NCBI GenBank assembly: GCA_947631305.1
Contig: CANRKV010000014.1
Span: 1 to 18,048, forward strand
Source: an uncultured Jeotgalicoccus sp.
GTDB taxonomy: Bacteria; Bacillota; Bacilli; Staphylococcales; Salinicoccaceae
Direction: 5' to 3'
Length of the DNA stretch: 18,048 nt
Each line of letters begins with the position of its first letter. Position 1 is the first letter of the stretch. The position numbers and the translations under genes were made by a program. This document shows, in pieces, positions 7,545-13,644 of this stretch. The notes under the pieces were generated by a model. The model searched no databases. It saw nothing but the letters and a program-made list of their open reading frames with translations, and was not told where the DNA came from.

Positions 7545-8453
7545 TTACTTTAATTCAATTCCGTAATGATCGAGAATATACTGAGGCACAAAGCAGCGTG
7601 CAGTCTTTTTCGGATCAACGACCTGGTTAATTTGTGTCTGGCCGACAAGGCTCATCAGCATCGTAAATTCTTCTATGCTTAAGTCAGTTTTCGGCTGAAG
7701 AAGTTCTGCCATTTTATGAACTGAAGTGTCCACAGCGATATCGAGACTTTCATCTGAAACGTTTAAGTAAATACCTTCATCATTAATAATTACAGGATGT
7801 TCAGTCGATAAATTCTGCGCTTTTTCAAATGTGACATTCACATTGGCACTGACTTCAAGTCCTGAAACACTAATTTCACCATCAGCCATCGCAGCGTGTA
7901 CATCGCCAAGACCGAACAGGGCGCCGTCATGATAAACAGGGAGGTATAAAGTAATACCTTCTGTCATTTTCAATGAGTCCATATTGCCGCCATGTGTATC
8001 AGGCGTACCGTTATTTACAGGTTCATCCGGCGGAGCAACACCGATAACGCCAATCATTTTGTTTACGGGAATCGATAAACCGTTAAAGTCGACTGTCTTG
8101 TTCTCATTATCGATATCGTATATGCGAACGAGGGTATCGTTTAGAACGTCTCCCATAACACCCATGCCGGGGCCGGTCACCATAACTCCAGTGCTGGAAA
8201 TATCAATGCTGTTAATCGTTACTTTTAAAACATCGCCGGCTTTAATACCATCGATATAAATTGGTCCTGATGCAGGGTTTATTCTGTCCCAGTCAAGCCC
8301 GCCAAATGCACCTTCTTCAGAAATGATTTGCCCGGTAAAGCAGTCGTGTGTTTCAATATCGACAGTGTCTCCAAGATTTATTTTTAGCGCCGCTTCGTTC
8401 TCCTTGTTCATTGCATAGAAAAGATTATCTTTAGAAAGCTTGTGATGTGTCAT
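7545..8453 (-). CDS. Acetamidase/formamidase family protein
   Basis: This 302-residue cytoplasmic protein belongs to the FmdA/AmdA family, which hydrolyses short amides such as formamide or acetamide to ammonia and the acid. Family segments are ETHDCFTGQI (34-43), GPIYIDGIKAGDVLKV (63-78), the HGGNMD segment (154-159), LYLPVYHDGALFGLGDVHAAMADGEI (169-194) and the C-terminal MLMSLVGQTQINQVVDP stretch. Start: ATG behind GAGGAGG. It is monocistronic and convergent to ktrA, with a promoter that overlaps the end of the rnjA terminator. Formamide is the co-product of formimidoylglutamase, whose probable gene ends at position 273, so formamide may be a real substrate; this is an inference. Many family members have unknown substrates. 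Confidence 0.88.
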   Translation of the reverse strand: MTHHKLSKDNLFYAMNKENEAALKINLGDTVDIETHDCFTGQIISEEGAFGGLDWDRINPASGPIYIDGIKAGDVLKVTINSIDISSTGVMVTGPGMGVMGDVLNDTLVRIYDIDNENKTVDFNGLSIPVNKMIGVIGVAPPDEPVNNGTPDTHGGNMDSLKMTEGITLYLPVYHDGALFGLGDVHAAMADGEISVSGLEVSANVNVTFEKAQNLSTEHPVIINDEGIYLNVSDESLDIAVDTSVHKMAELLQPKTDLSIEEFTMLMSLVGQTQINQVVDPKKTARCFVPQYILDHYGIELK

Positions 8454-8488
8454 TGCAGCTCCTCCTCAATAATATGTATTCCTCTTTA

Positions 8489-8516
8489 ATTATAGAGTAA
8501 ATAAAGATAAAGACAA
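8489..8516 (-). promoter_or_regulatory. Promoter of the acetamidase-family gene
   Basis: On the minus strand TTGTCT (8511-8516) and a perfect TATAAT (8489-8494) are 16 nt apart, 36 nt before the ATG. The -35 box overlaps the T tract of the rnjA terminator. Confidence 0.6.
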
Positions 8517-8557
8517 AAAAAGCACCGGGGTCCCATACAATCAGGGTCCCCGGTGCT
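8513..8557 (-). terminator. Strong terminator of rpoY-rnjA
   Basis: The 14-nt arms at 8521-8534 and 8544-8557 (AGCACCGGGG core) pair with a single T-T mismatch around a 9-nt loop. On the minus strand they are followed by seven T (8514-8520). It lies 19 nt after the rnjA stop. Confidence 0.92.
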
Positions 8558-8575
8558 GTAATTTATTCTATGATT

Positions 8576-10255
8576 TTATTTTTCGTCGTTAACTCTCATA
8601 ATGATTGGCAGAATCATTGGACGGCGTTTTGTTTTGTTATAAAGGAAGCCGCTTAATTCTTCAATAATCAGCTGTTTAACGTTATACCATTCAACGTTTT
8701 CTTTCGACTCGAGCAGTGTTCTTACTTCGTCGCGGATTTTTTTCTCTGCGCTGCGGATCAGTCCGTATGATTCTCTCATATAGACGAAGCCTCGTGAAAT
8801 AATGTCCGGTCCGCTTAACAGTTCACCAGTTTCGAAGTCAATTGTCAGTACGACAATCGCAAGTCCTTCTTCTGATAATGATTTGCGGTCGCGGAGAACA
8901 ATATTGCCGATATCTCCGATGCCGTTACCGTCGACGAATACTGTGCCGGCAGTAACGCGGTGTGAGAACCTTGCACTGTCTTTTGTGAGAGCAAGGACAT
9001 CACCAATTTCAAAGACGAAGACATTGTCTTCTTTTACACCTGTTGAAATTGCTAATTTCTTATGCAGATCAAGCATACGGTATTCACCGTGAATCGGCAT
9101 AAAGTACTTAGGCTGCATTAAACGAAGCATCAGCTTCTGCTCTTCCTGCGAGCCGTGGCCTGACGTGTGAATGTTCGACAGTTTACCGTGAATGACATCA
9201 GCGCCTGCTTTGTATAAAGCATTGATAGTTTTGTTGACGCTTAATGTGTTACCCGGAATCGGTGAAGAACTGAAGACTACAGTATCATCAGGGATGATGC
9301 TGATTTGTCTGTGAGTACCGTTGGCAATACGTGACAGTGCTGCCATCGGCTCACCTTGTGAACCGGTACATAATATCATAACTTTATGTTTTTCAATCTT
9401 GTTAATCATTTTAGGTTCGATAAACGTCTCGGGCGGAGCTGTAATATAACCGAGCTCCTGGCCAATTTTAATGTTGTTTTCCATGCTGCGGCCGAATATA
9501 CAAATTTTGCGGTCAAATTTCACTGCAGCTTCAATTGCCTGCTGCACACGGTAAATATTCGATGCAAATGTAGCGAATATAATACGTCCTGAACATTTAC
9601 GGAATATATCTTCAACATTCTGGCCGACTTCTTTTTCACTGATTGTGAAGTTTGGAACAGTAGCATTTGTTGAATCTGAAAGCAGTGCAAGCACGCCTTC
9701 TTCACCAAGTTTAGCCATTTTCGCAAGGTTTGCCGGTTCGCCGACAGGTGTGAAGTCAAATTTGAAGTCACCTGTGTGAACGATATTGCCTTCCGGAGTA
9801 CGGGCGATAACACCGTATGCTTCCGGAATAGAGTGAGTTGTTAAATAGAACTCAATATCGATGTGTTTGAATTTCAGTATAGTATCTTCATCAATAGGAA
9901 TTAACTCAGTCTGGTTAAGAAGGCGGTGTTCTTCAAGTTTGTTGCGAATTAACCCTAAAGCAAGCGGTCCTGAATAAACAGGTACTGAAATTTGTCTTAA
10001 TAAGAAAGGAATACCGCCGATGTGGTCTTCGTGACCGTGTGTCACAATCAGTGCGCTGATCTTATCTTCGTTTTCTTTTAAGTAAGTGTAATCAGGTATT
10101 ACATAATCAACGCCAAGTTCAGCATCTGTTGGAAACTTGACCCCTGCATCGATTATAATAATTTCATCTTTGTATTCGATACAATATGTGTTCTTCCCGA
10201 TTTCTCCCAGTCCCCCAAGAGCAAATACACCTACTTCATTTGTTTCAAGCGTCAT
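8576..10255 (-). CDS. rnjA: Ribonuclease J1
   Basis: This 559-residue protein is a metallo-beta-lactamase/beta-CASP nuclease with 5'-to-3' exo- and endonuclease activity, acting in mRNA decay and rRNA maturation in Firmicutes. The Zn-binding motif THGHEDH (72-78) supplies H73, H75, D77 and H78; further ligands are H141 (TTHS), D163 (HTGDF) and H389 (MPIHGEYR). The beta-CASP motifs DSTN (194-197) and HTSGHGSQEE (363-372) are intact, and the C-terminal domain after about residue 450 is present. Its ATG overlaps the rpoY stop by one base (TAATG), so the two are translationally coupled. This coupling also occurs in S. aureus and B. subtilis (ykzG-ykqC). Confidence 0.97.
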   Translation of the reverse strand: MTLETNEVGVFALGGLGEIGKNTYCIEYKDEIIIIDAGVKFPTDAELGVDYVIPDYTYLKENEDKISALIVTHGHEDHIGGIPFLLRQISVPVYSGPLALGLIRNKLEEHRLLNQTELIPIDEDTILKFKHIDIEFYLTTHSIPEAYGVIARTPEGNIVHTGDFKFDFTPVGEPANLAKMAKLGEEGVLALLSDSTNATVPNFTISEKEVGQNVEDIFRKCSGRIIFATFASNIYRVQQAIEAAVKFDRKICIFGRSMENNIKIGQELGYITAPPETFIEPKMINKIEKHKVMILCTGSQGEPMAALSRIANGTHRQISIIPDDTVVFSSSPIPGNTLSVNKTINALYKAGADVIHGKLSNIHTSGHGSQEEQKLMLRLMQPKYFMPIHGEYRMLDLHKKLAISTGVKEDNVFVFEIGDVLALTKDSARFSHRVTAGTVFVDGNGIGDIGNIVLRDRKSLSEEGLAIVVLTIDFETGELLSGPDIISRGFVYMRESYGLIRSAEKKIRDEVRTLLESKENVEWYNVKQLIIEELSGFLYNKTKRRPMILPIIMRVNDEK

Positions 10256-10473
10256 TACGCGATAGTCTCTACTTTAAAATCTTCGTTGTTGCTTTGTTCA
10301 TACTCCAGATGCGCGGGACTAAGTGCCTGGATAAATTCGATATTGTTCTTGTTCGTTTTTAAATAATTACGAACCTCTTCTTCTGTTTCTGCTTCGACAT
10401 AACGAATCTGCGTGTCTTCTCTGATAATACGCGTGTCCATGTCTTGTTGGAAAAATACTTTAAATACTGCCAT
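10255..10473 (-). CDS. rpoY: RNA polymerase epsilon subunit
   Basis: This 72-residue protein begins MAVFKVFFQQDMDTRIIRE and ends with HLEYEQSNNEDFKVE, a close match in length and pattern to Firmicutes RpoY (formerly DUF1447, YkzG). It is a small core subunit that binds RNA polymerase and resembles the phage protein Gp2. It starts at ATG behind AAAGGAG. It is always paired with rnjA in Bacillales, here overlapping by one base. Its own promoter is not clear: a GATAAT box lies in the T-rich stretch after the upstream small-gene terminator, without a convincing -35. Confidence 0.95.
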   Translation of the reverse strand: MAVFKVFFQQDMDTRIIREDTQIRYVEAETEEEVRNYLKTNKNNIEFIQALSPAHLEYEQSNNEDFKVETIA

Positions 10474-10514
10474 AATTTATGACTCCTTTGTTAGTTAATT
10501 ATCATTATTAAAAT

Positions 10515-10557
10515 AAATATAAAAAATAAAAATATGTGCCTAAATTTTTAAGCACAT
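10515..10557 (-). terminator. Terminator or attenuator between the 31-aa ORF and rpoY
   Basis: On the minus strand the arms ATGTGC and GCACAT (10552-10557 and 10534-10539) enclose a further TTTA/TAAA pairing. A very T-rich run (10511-10533) follows. It lies 11 nt after the stop of the small ORF and about 40 nt before the rpoY ribosome binding site. Confidence 0.75.
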
Positions 10558-10567
10558 TATTTAGGGT

Positions 10568-10663
10568 TTATTTACCCTTCATATATTCATTGCGCAATAA
10601 ACCTTTTCTGCCCAGGATGCTTTTCAACTTTCGCTTCAGTTTCTCACGTAACCTTCTCAGCAT
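10568..10663 (-). CDS. Small basic amphipathic peptide, 31 residues, unknown function
   Basis: This gene is below usual length limits. It starts at ATG (10663-10661), behind a site that matches AAGGAGGTGAT at 9 of 11 bases (10677-10667). It has 31 codons and ends TAA, followed by a terminator hairpin. The peptide begins MLRRLREKLKRK and contains about 14 Arg/Lys and 2 Glu. Leu2, Leu5, Leu9, Leu13, Ile16 and Leu17 recur every 3-4 residues, giving one hydrophobic helix face, followed by a GRKG break and a polar tail (NEYMKGK). A promoter (TTGCAA-17-TAAAAT) lies directly upstream. I do not recognise the product. It could be a membrane- or RNA-binding peptide, or a leader peptide for rpoY-rnjA. 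It is not a known ribosomal protein by its pattern. Confidence 0.65.
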   Translation of the reverse strand: MLRRLREKLKRKLKSILGRKGLLRNEYMKGK

Positions 10664-10691
10664 ACTATCACACCCTTATATACTTAATCTC

Positions 10692-10720
10692 ATTTTACAA
10701 TATAGACTCGGTACTTGCAA
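10692..10720 (-). promoter_or_regulatory. Promoter of the 31-aa peptide gene
   Basis: On the minus strand TTGCAA (10720-10715) and TAAAAT (10697-10692) are exactly 17 nt apart, giving a leader of about 22 nt before the ATG. It interleaves with the divergent promoter of the gene at 10754. Confidence 0.6.
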
Positions 10721-10732
10721 AGACTTTATAAT
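10703..10732 (+). promoter_or_regulatory. Divergent promoter for the 90-residue gene
   Basis: TAGACT (10703-10708) and a perfect TATAAT (10727-10732) are 18 nt apart. Transcription would start near 10739, leaving a leader of only about 15 nt that is mostly the purine-rich ribosome binding site. Confidence 0.55.
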
Positions 10733-10753
10733 AGTATCAGGGGAGGGGAAACT

Positions 10754-11026
10754 GTGAAGATAGAACAGATTATGTCTAAGGTTAAGAATGAAAAGCTCAG
10801 AAGCGATAAAATGTTTACCGGAATTGAGTTCAACGTGCGCGGAGAACAGGTCGTTATGAACTATGTTTATGCTGATTACAGCAGCAGTGCGGATACTAAT
10901 ACAGATATGTATATGCCTCACGGGGAAGACCCTGTTTTCATTAATGAAGAAGAAATGAATATGCTGGTCGGCAAACTGCGTGAAAAAAATGTCGGCTATA
11001 ACATCAGAAAAGATGAATTTATTTAA
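10754..11026 (+). CDS. Small conserved-looking protein of unknown function
   Basis: I place the start at GTG 10754, six bases behind a long AGGGGAGGGG (10739-10748), which gives 90 residues. An upstream ATG at 10715 lies inside the promoter and is unlikely. The protein starts with a basic helix (KIEQIMSKVKNEKLRSDKMF), continues with alternating hydrophobic residues suggesting beta strands (GIEFNVRGEQVVMNYVYADYSS), has an acidic middle and ends in another basic helix (LVGKLREKNVGYNIRKDEFI). There is no signal peptide or membrane segment. It lies between rpoY-rnjA and def, a place where staphylococci also carry a small uncharacterised gene. I do not recognise a family with a known role. A terminator follows directly. 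Confidence 0.8.
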   Translation: MKIEQIMSKVKNEKLRSDKMFTGIEFNVRGEQVVMNYVYADYSSSADTNTDMYMPHGEDPVFINEEEMNMLVGKLREKNVGYNIRKDEFI

Positions 11027-11030
11027 ATTT

Positions 11031-11070
11031 AAAAAGACGGTGCCTGTAATTATACAGACACCGTCTTTTC
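11031..11070. terminator. Bidirectional terminator between the 90-aa gene and def
   Basis: AAAAGACGGTG and CACCGTCTTTT are 11-bp arms, with inner CTGT/ACAG pairing. A-rich and T-rich flanks let it work on both strands: for the plus gene ending 11026 and for def ending 11081. Confidence 0.9.
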
Positions 11071-11080
11071 TTCTGCAGAA

Positions 11081-11632
11081 TTATTCAAGCGGCTGCGCGT
11101 TGTCATGCGGCTCGAAAGGTTCATTTTTATCGATATGGTCGTAAAACATGACGCCATTAAGATGATCGAGTTCATGCTGCAGTATTACAGCTAAAAAGCC
11201 TTTTGCTTTAATCTCGATTTTGTCTCCATCGATTGTTTCAGCGCTGACGCGAATGCGTTTCTTGCGCTGTACAATGCCTTCAATTTCTTCATCAACACTC
11301 AGACAGCCTTCACCGCCGGGTAAATAAGTTTCATTTACTGAATGACTGATCACTTTAGGGTTAATCAGCATGTAATCATATTCAGGATTACCGTCTTCAT
11401 CCTCAGCATATATTGCGAGCATACGCTTATCGAGACCAATTTGAGGTGCGGCAAGTCCGACACCTGGTCTGAGTGAGTATTTTTCGCTCAGTTCAGGATC
11501 CTGTGAGTTGATCAGATATTCTCTCATACTTTTTAATTCTGCTATTGTCTGTGCATCGATCTCTGCCACTTCGCTTACTTTTTTACGCAGCATCGGGTGA
11601 CCGTCGCGCACAATATTTTCCATAGTCAGCAC
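11081..11632 (-). CDS. def: Peptide deformylase
   Basis: This metalloenzyme removes the formyl group from N-terminal Met of new proteins. I choose GTG at 11632 as start, because AAGGAGG (11646-11640) lies 7 nt upstream; this gives 183 residues beginning MLTM(E)NIVRDGHP, the length and N-terminus known for S. aureus Def. An ATG at 11653 would precede the ribosome binding site and is rejected. The three family motifs are intact: GVGLAAPQ (57-64), EGCLS (108-112, with metal ligand Cys110) and HELDH (153-157). The insertions around NSQDPELSEKYSLRP make it a type 2 (Gram-positive) deformylase. It is monocistronic and ends at the bidirectional terminator. A TATAAT-like -10 lies upstream in the gap before the lipoprotein gene. 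Confidence 0.96.
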   Translation of the reverse strand: MLTMENIVRDGHPMLRKKVSEVAEIDAQTIAELKSMREYLINSQDPELSEKYSLRPGVGLAAPQIGLDKRMLAIYAEDEDGNPEYDYMLINPKVISHSVNETYLPGGEGCLSVDEEIEGIVQRKKRIRVSAETIDGDKIEIKAKGFLAVILQHELDHLNGVMFYDHIDKNEPFEPHDNAQPLE

Positions 11633-11740
11633 GATAAAACCTCCTTGTTTCAAACACTCGGTTTATTATACATTATATTTGCGTTAAAATGGTATTGTAA
11701 ATATTGATAAAATTTTAAATAACCTGGGGGTACATTTCAA

Positions 11741-12370
11741 GTGAAGAAATTTATATTATTATTAGGCAGCGCAGCGCTGTTTTTAAGTGCGTGCAGCAAT
11801 GCTGAATCTGAGCTGAATGATTTTTATGATGAATTCACCGGCAGTCTCGGTGAAGAACAGGGACTTGCTGAATTAAACGAACAATATAATGAACTGGAAG
11901 GCACAAAGGCGGCACTGCAGGAAGAACTGAACAATGCTGATATAGAAGAAATTAACGGCATCAGCGAGGAACTTCAGACGAATACTGAAGAGCGCCTGGG
12001 ACTGCTGGAAGAAGAACGTACACTGATTGCGGATTCCAATGAAGCATTTGAAGACGCACGTGAAGCGGCGGAAGATATTTCTAATGAAGAGTATAAAAAA
12101 GAAGCAGACTCATTAGTAGCGGCTATGAACGCACGTTTTGATGCACATGAAACGATGACGGATACATATACAGAGGCTCTCGAAGCGGAACAGACGCTGT
12201 TTGAGTATTTAGGGGAAGAAGAAATTACGCAGGACACAGTTGACGAGCATTTAAATAAAATTGCCGAATACAGTGAACCGATTAACGAAGCATCCGAGAG
12301 TTTTGCCGCTGAAACAGAAAAGATTAACCAGTTAAAAGGCGAAATAGAGCAAATACTTGAAAATAACTAA
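11741..12370 (+). CDS. YkyA-like lipoprotein, coiled coil
   Basis: This 209-residue protein starts at GTG behind CTGGGGG. It has a lipoprotein signal peptide (KK, then a hydrophobic stretch, lipobox LSAC at 15-18, lipidated Cys18), so it is expected on the outer face of the membrane. The rest is almost entirely Glu/Ala-rich helix with heptad spacing (EELNEQYNELEGTKAALQEEL and onward), hence a long coiled coil. The position directly before pdhA matches B. subtilis ykyA, which encodes a putative cell-wall-binding lipoprotein of unknown role. No transmembrane segment other than the signal is present. No terminator is seen before pdhA, but a separate pdhA promoter region follows. The function is unknown. 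Confidence 0.88.
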   Translation: MKKFILLLGSAALFLSACSNAESELNDFYDEFTGSLGEEQGLAELNEQYNELEGTKAALQEELNNADIEEINGISEELQTNTEERLGLLEEERTLIADSNEAFEDAREAAEDISNEEYKKEADSLVAAMNARFDAHETMTDTYTEALEAEQTLFEYLGEEEITQDTVDEHLNKIAEYSEPINEASESFAAETEKINQLKGEIEQILENN

Positions 12371-12390
12371 GAATTTAAAGTGTTACTATA

Positions 12391-12404
12391 ACAGTTATAA
12401 CTGT
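12391..12404. promoter_or_regulatory. Perfect 14-bp palindrome upstream of pdhA (distal site)
   Basis: ACAGTTATAACTGT is its own reverse complement. It lies 21 nt after the ykyA stop, with a partial second copy (TATAACAGT) overlapping on its left. It is a likely operator half of a paired arrangement with 12466-12481. Confidence 0.55.
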
Positions 12405-12411
12405 ACCACTG

Positions 12412-12426
12412 ATGAAAACGCTGACA
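12412..12426. promoter_or_regulatory. CcpA cre site upstream of pdhA
   Basis: ATGAAAACGCTGACA fits the cre consensus WTGNAANCGNWNNCA at every defined position. It lies about 70 nt upstream of the probable pdhA transcription start, a place that can give activation or repression by CcpA with HPr-Ser-P. Confidence 0.7.
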
Positions 12427-12465
12427 TGACAGCTCTGTTCCATTCTGTTATACCTGTATATGTTT

Positions 12466-12488
12466 TACTGTTATAACAGTAGTATGAT
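12466..12488 (+). promoter_or_regulatory. pdhA promoter with a 16-bp palindromic operator in the spacer
   Basis: TACTGTTATAACAGTA (12466-12481) is a perfect 16-bp palindrome directly before a TATGAT -10 (12483-12488). The -35 is poor (TGTTTT, 16 nt upstream). A protein bound here would cover the -35/-10 spacer, as in many repressor operators. The ribosome binding site GAAGGGA at 12517-12523 is 12 nt from the ATG, rather far. Confidence 0.6.
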
Positions 12489-12535
12489 AAAATGAAATTA
12501 ATTACTAAACAAATTAGAAGGGATTGTGAACACAC

Positions 12536-13642
12536 ATGGCAGCAAATAAGAAATTTAATCCAGTTGATGTTCTTTCAGAGATAGAAGCTAAATTTGAAAT
12601 GCTTCAGATTTTGAATGAAAAAGGCGAAATCGTCAATAAAGACATGGATCCTAAATTATCTGATGAGGAACTCGTTGAATTAATGACGAGAATGGTTTGG
12701 ACTAGAGTTTTAGATGAGCGTTCGACGGCACTTAACCGCCAGGGACGTTTAGGATTCTACGCTCCAACAGCTGGACAGGAAGCATCACAGATTGCGAGTC
12801 ACTACGCATTATCAAAAGGGGATTATGTACTTCCGGGTTACCGCGACGTACCTCAGCTAATCTGGCACGGCCTGCCGCTGACTAAAGCATTCTTATTCTC
12901 ACGCGGTCATTATAAAGGAAACCAGTTCCCTGAAGGCGTTAATGCACTAAGCCCGCAGATTATTATCGGCGCTCAGTATGTACAAAACGCAGGCGTGGCA
13001 CTCGGCCTTAAAAAACGCGGTAAAGAAAACGTAGCAATTACGTATACTGGTGACGGCGGAACTTCACAAGGTGATTTCTATGAAGGAATCAACTTTGCAG
13101 GAGCATACAATGCACCGGCAATCTTCGTTATTCAAAACAACAACTATGCAATTTCTACACCGAGAGAATTGCAGAGTAAAGCTGCAACACTCGCTCAAAA
13201 AGCAGTAGCAGCTGGTATTCCGGGCGTTCTTGTAGACGGTATGGATCCACTTGCAGTTTACAAAGCAACGAAAGATGCACGCGACCGTGCAGTTGAAGGA
13301 GACGGCCCGACACTTATAGAAACACTGTGCTACCGTTTCGGACCGCACACGATGGCTGGAGACGATCCAACAAGATACAGAACTTCTGATGAGGATACAG
13401 ACTGGGAGAAAAAAGACCCGATCGTCCGTTTCCGCACTTATTTAGAAGGCAAAAAATTATGGTCTAAAGAAGAAGAAGATAAAGTAATTGAGCAGGCTAA
13501 AGAAGATGTGAAAGCTGCACTTAAAGAAGCAGATGCAACTGACAAACAATCTGTAACTGAGCTGATGGATCTTATGTACGACGTAAAACCATCTAACTTA
13601 GAAGAACAGTATGAGTATTATAAAGGAAAGGAGTCTAAATAA
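12536..13642 (+). CDS. pdhA: Pyruvate dehydrogenase E1 component, alpha subunit
   Basis: This 368-residue subunit of the heterotetrameric E1 decarboxylates pyruvate with thiamine diphosphate and reductively acetylates the lipoyl group of E2. The ThDP-binding motif runs from GDGGTSQGDFYEG (172-184) to NN at 201-202 (IQNNNYAIS). The phosphorylation-loop-like segment YRFGPHTMAGDDPTRYR (266-282) holds catalytic His271. The N-terminal EMLQILNEKGEIV is the usual Gram-positive start. It opens the pdhABCD operon, with cre and palindromes upstream. The gap to pdhB is 2 nt, with the pdhB ribosome binding site (AAAGGAG) inside the pdhA end. Confidence 0.97.
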   Translation: MAANKKFNPVDVLSEIEAKFEMLQILNEKGEIVNKDMDPKLSDEELVELMTRMVWTRVLDERSTALNRQGRLGFYAPTAGQEASQIASHYALSKGDYVLPGYRDVPQLIWHGLPLTKAFLFSRGHYKGNQFPEGVNALSPQIIIGAQYVQNAGVALGLKKRGKENVAITYTGDGGTSQGDFYEGINFAGAYNAPAIFVIQNNNYAISTPRELQSKAATLAQKAVAAGIPGVLVDGMDPLAVYKATKDARDRAVEGDGPTLIETLCYRFGPHTMAGDDPTRYRTSDEDTDWEKKDPIVRFRTYLEGKKLWSKEEEDKVIEQAKEDVKAALKEADATDKQSVTELMDLMYDVKPSNLEEQYEYYKGKESK

Positions 13643-13644
13643 TT

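Noticed and set aside
8513..8557. Long GC-rich hairpin as a riboswitch or mobile-element end
   Set aside because: The seven T on the minus strand right after the stem and its place 19 nt after rnjA explain it as an ordinary terminator.
9520..9813. Minus-strand 97-codon ORF inside rnjA
   Set aside because: It is an out-of-frame shadow of rnjA on the same strand, with no ribosome binding site and a composition unlike real proteins.
10536..10757. Plus-strand ORF of 73 codons across the rpoY upstream gap
   Set aside because: It has no ribosome binding site, crosses the terminator and the divergent promoters, and runs into the start of the 90-residue gene. The minus-strand 31-codon ORF in the same place has all signals.
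12524..12537. TTGTGAA close to the pdhA start as a Rex site
   Set aside because: Only the left half matches; the right half (CATGGCA) does not fit TTCACAA.
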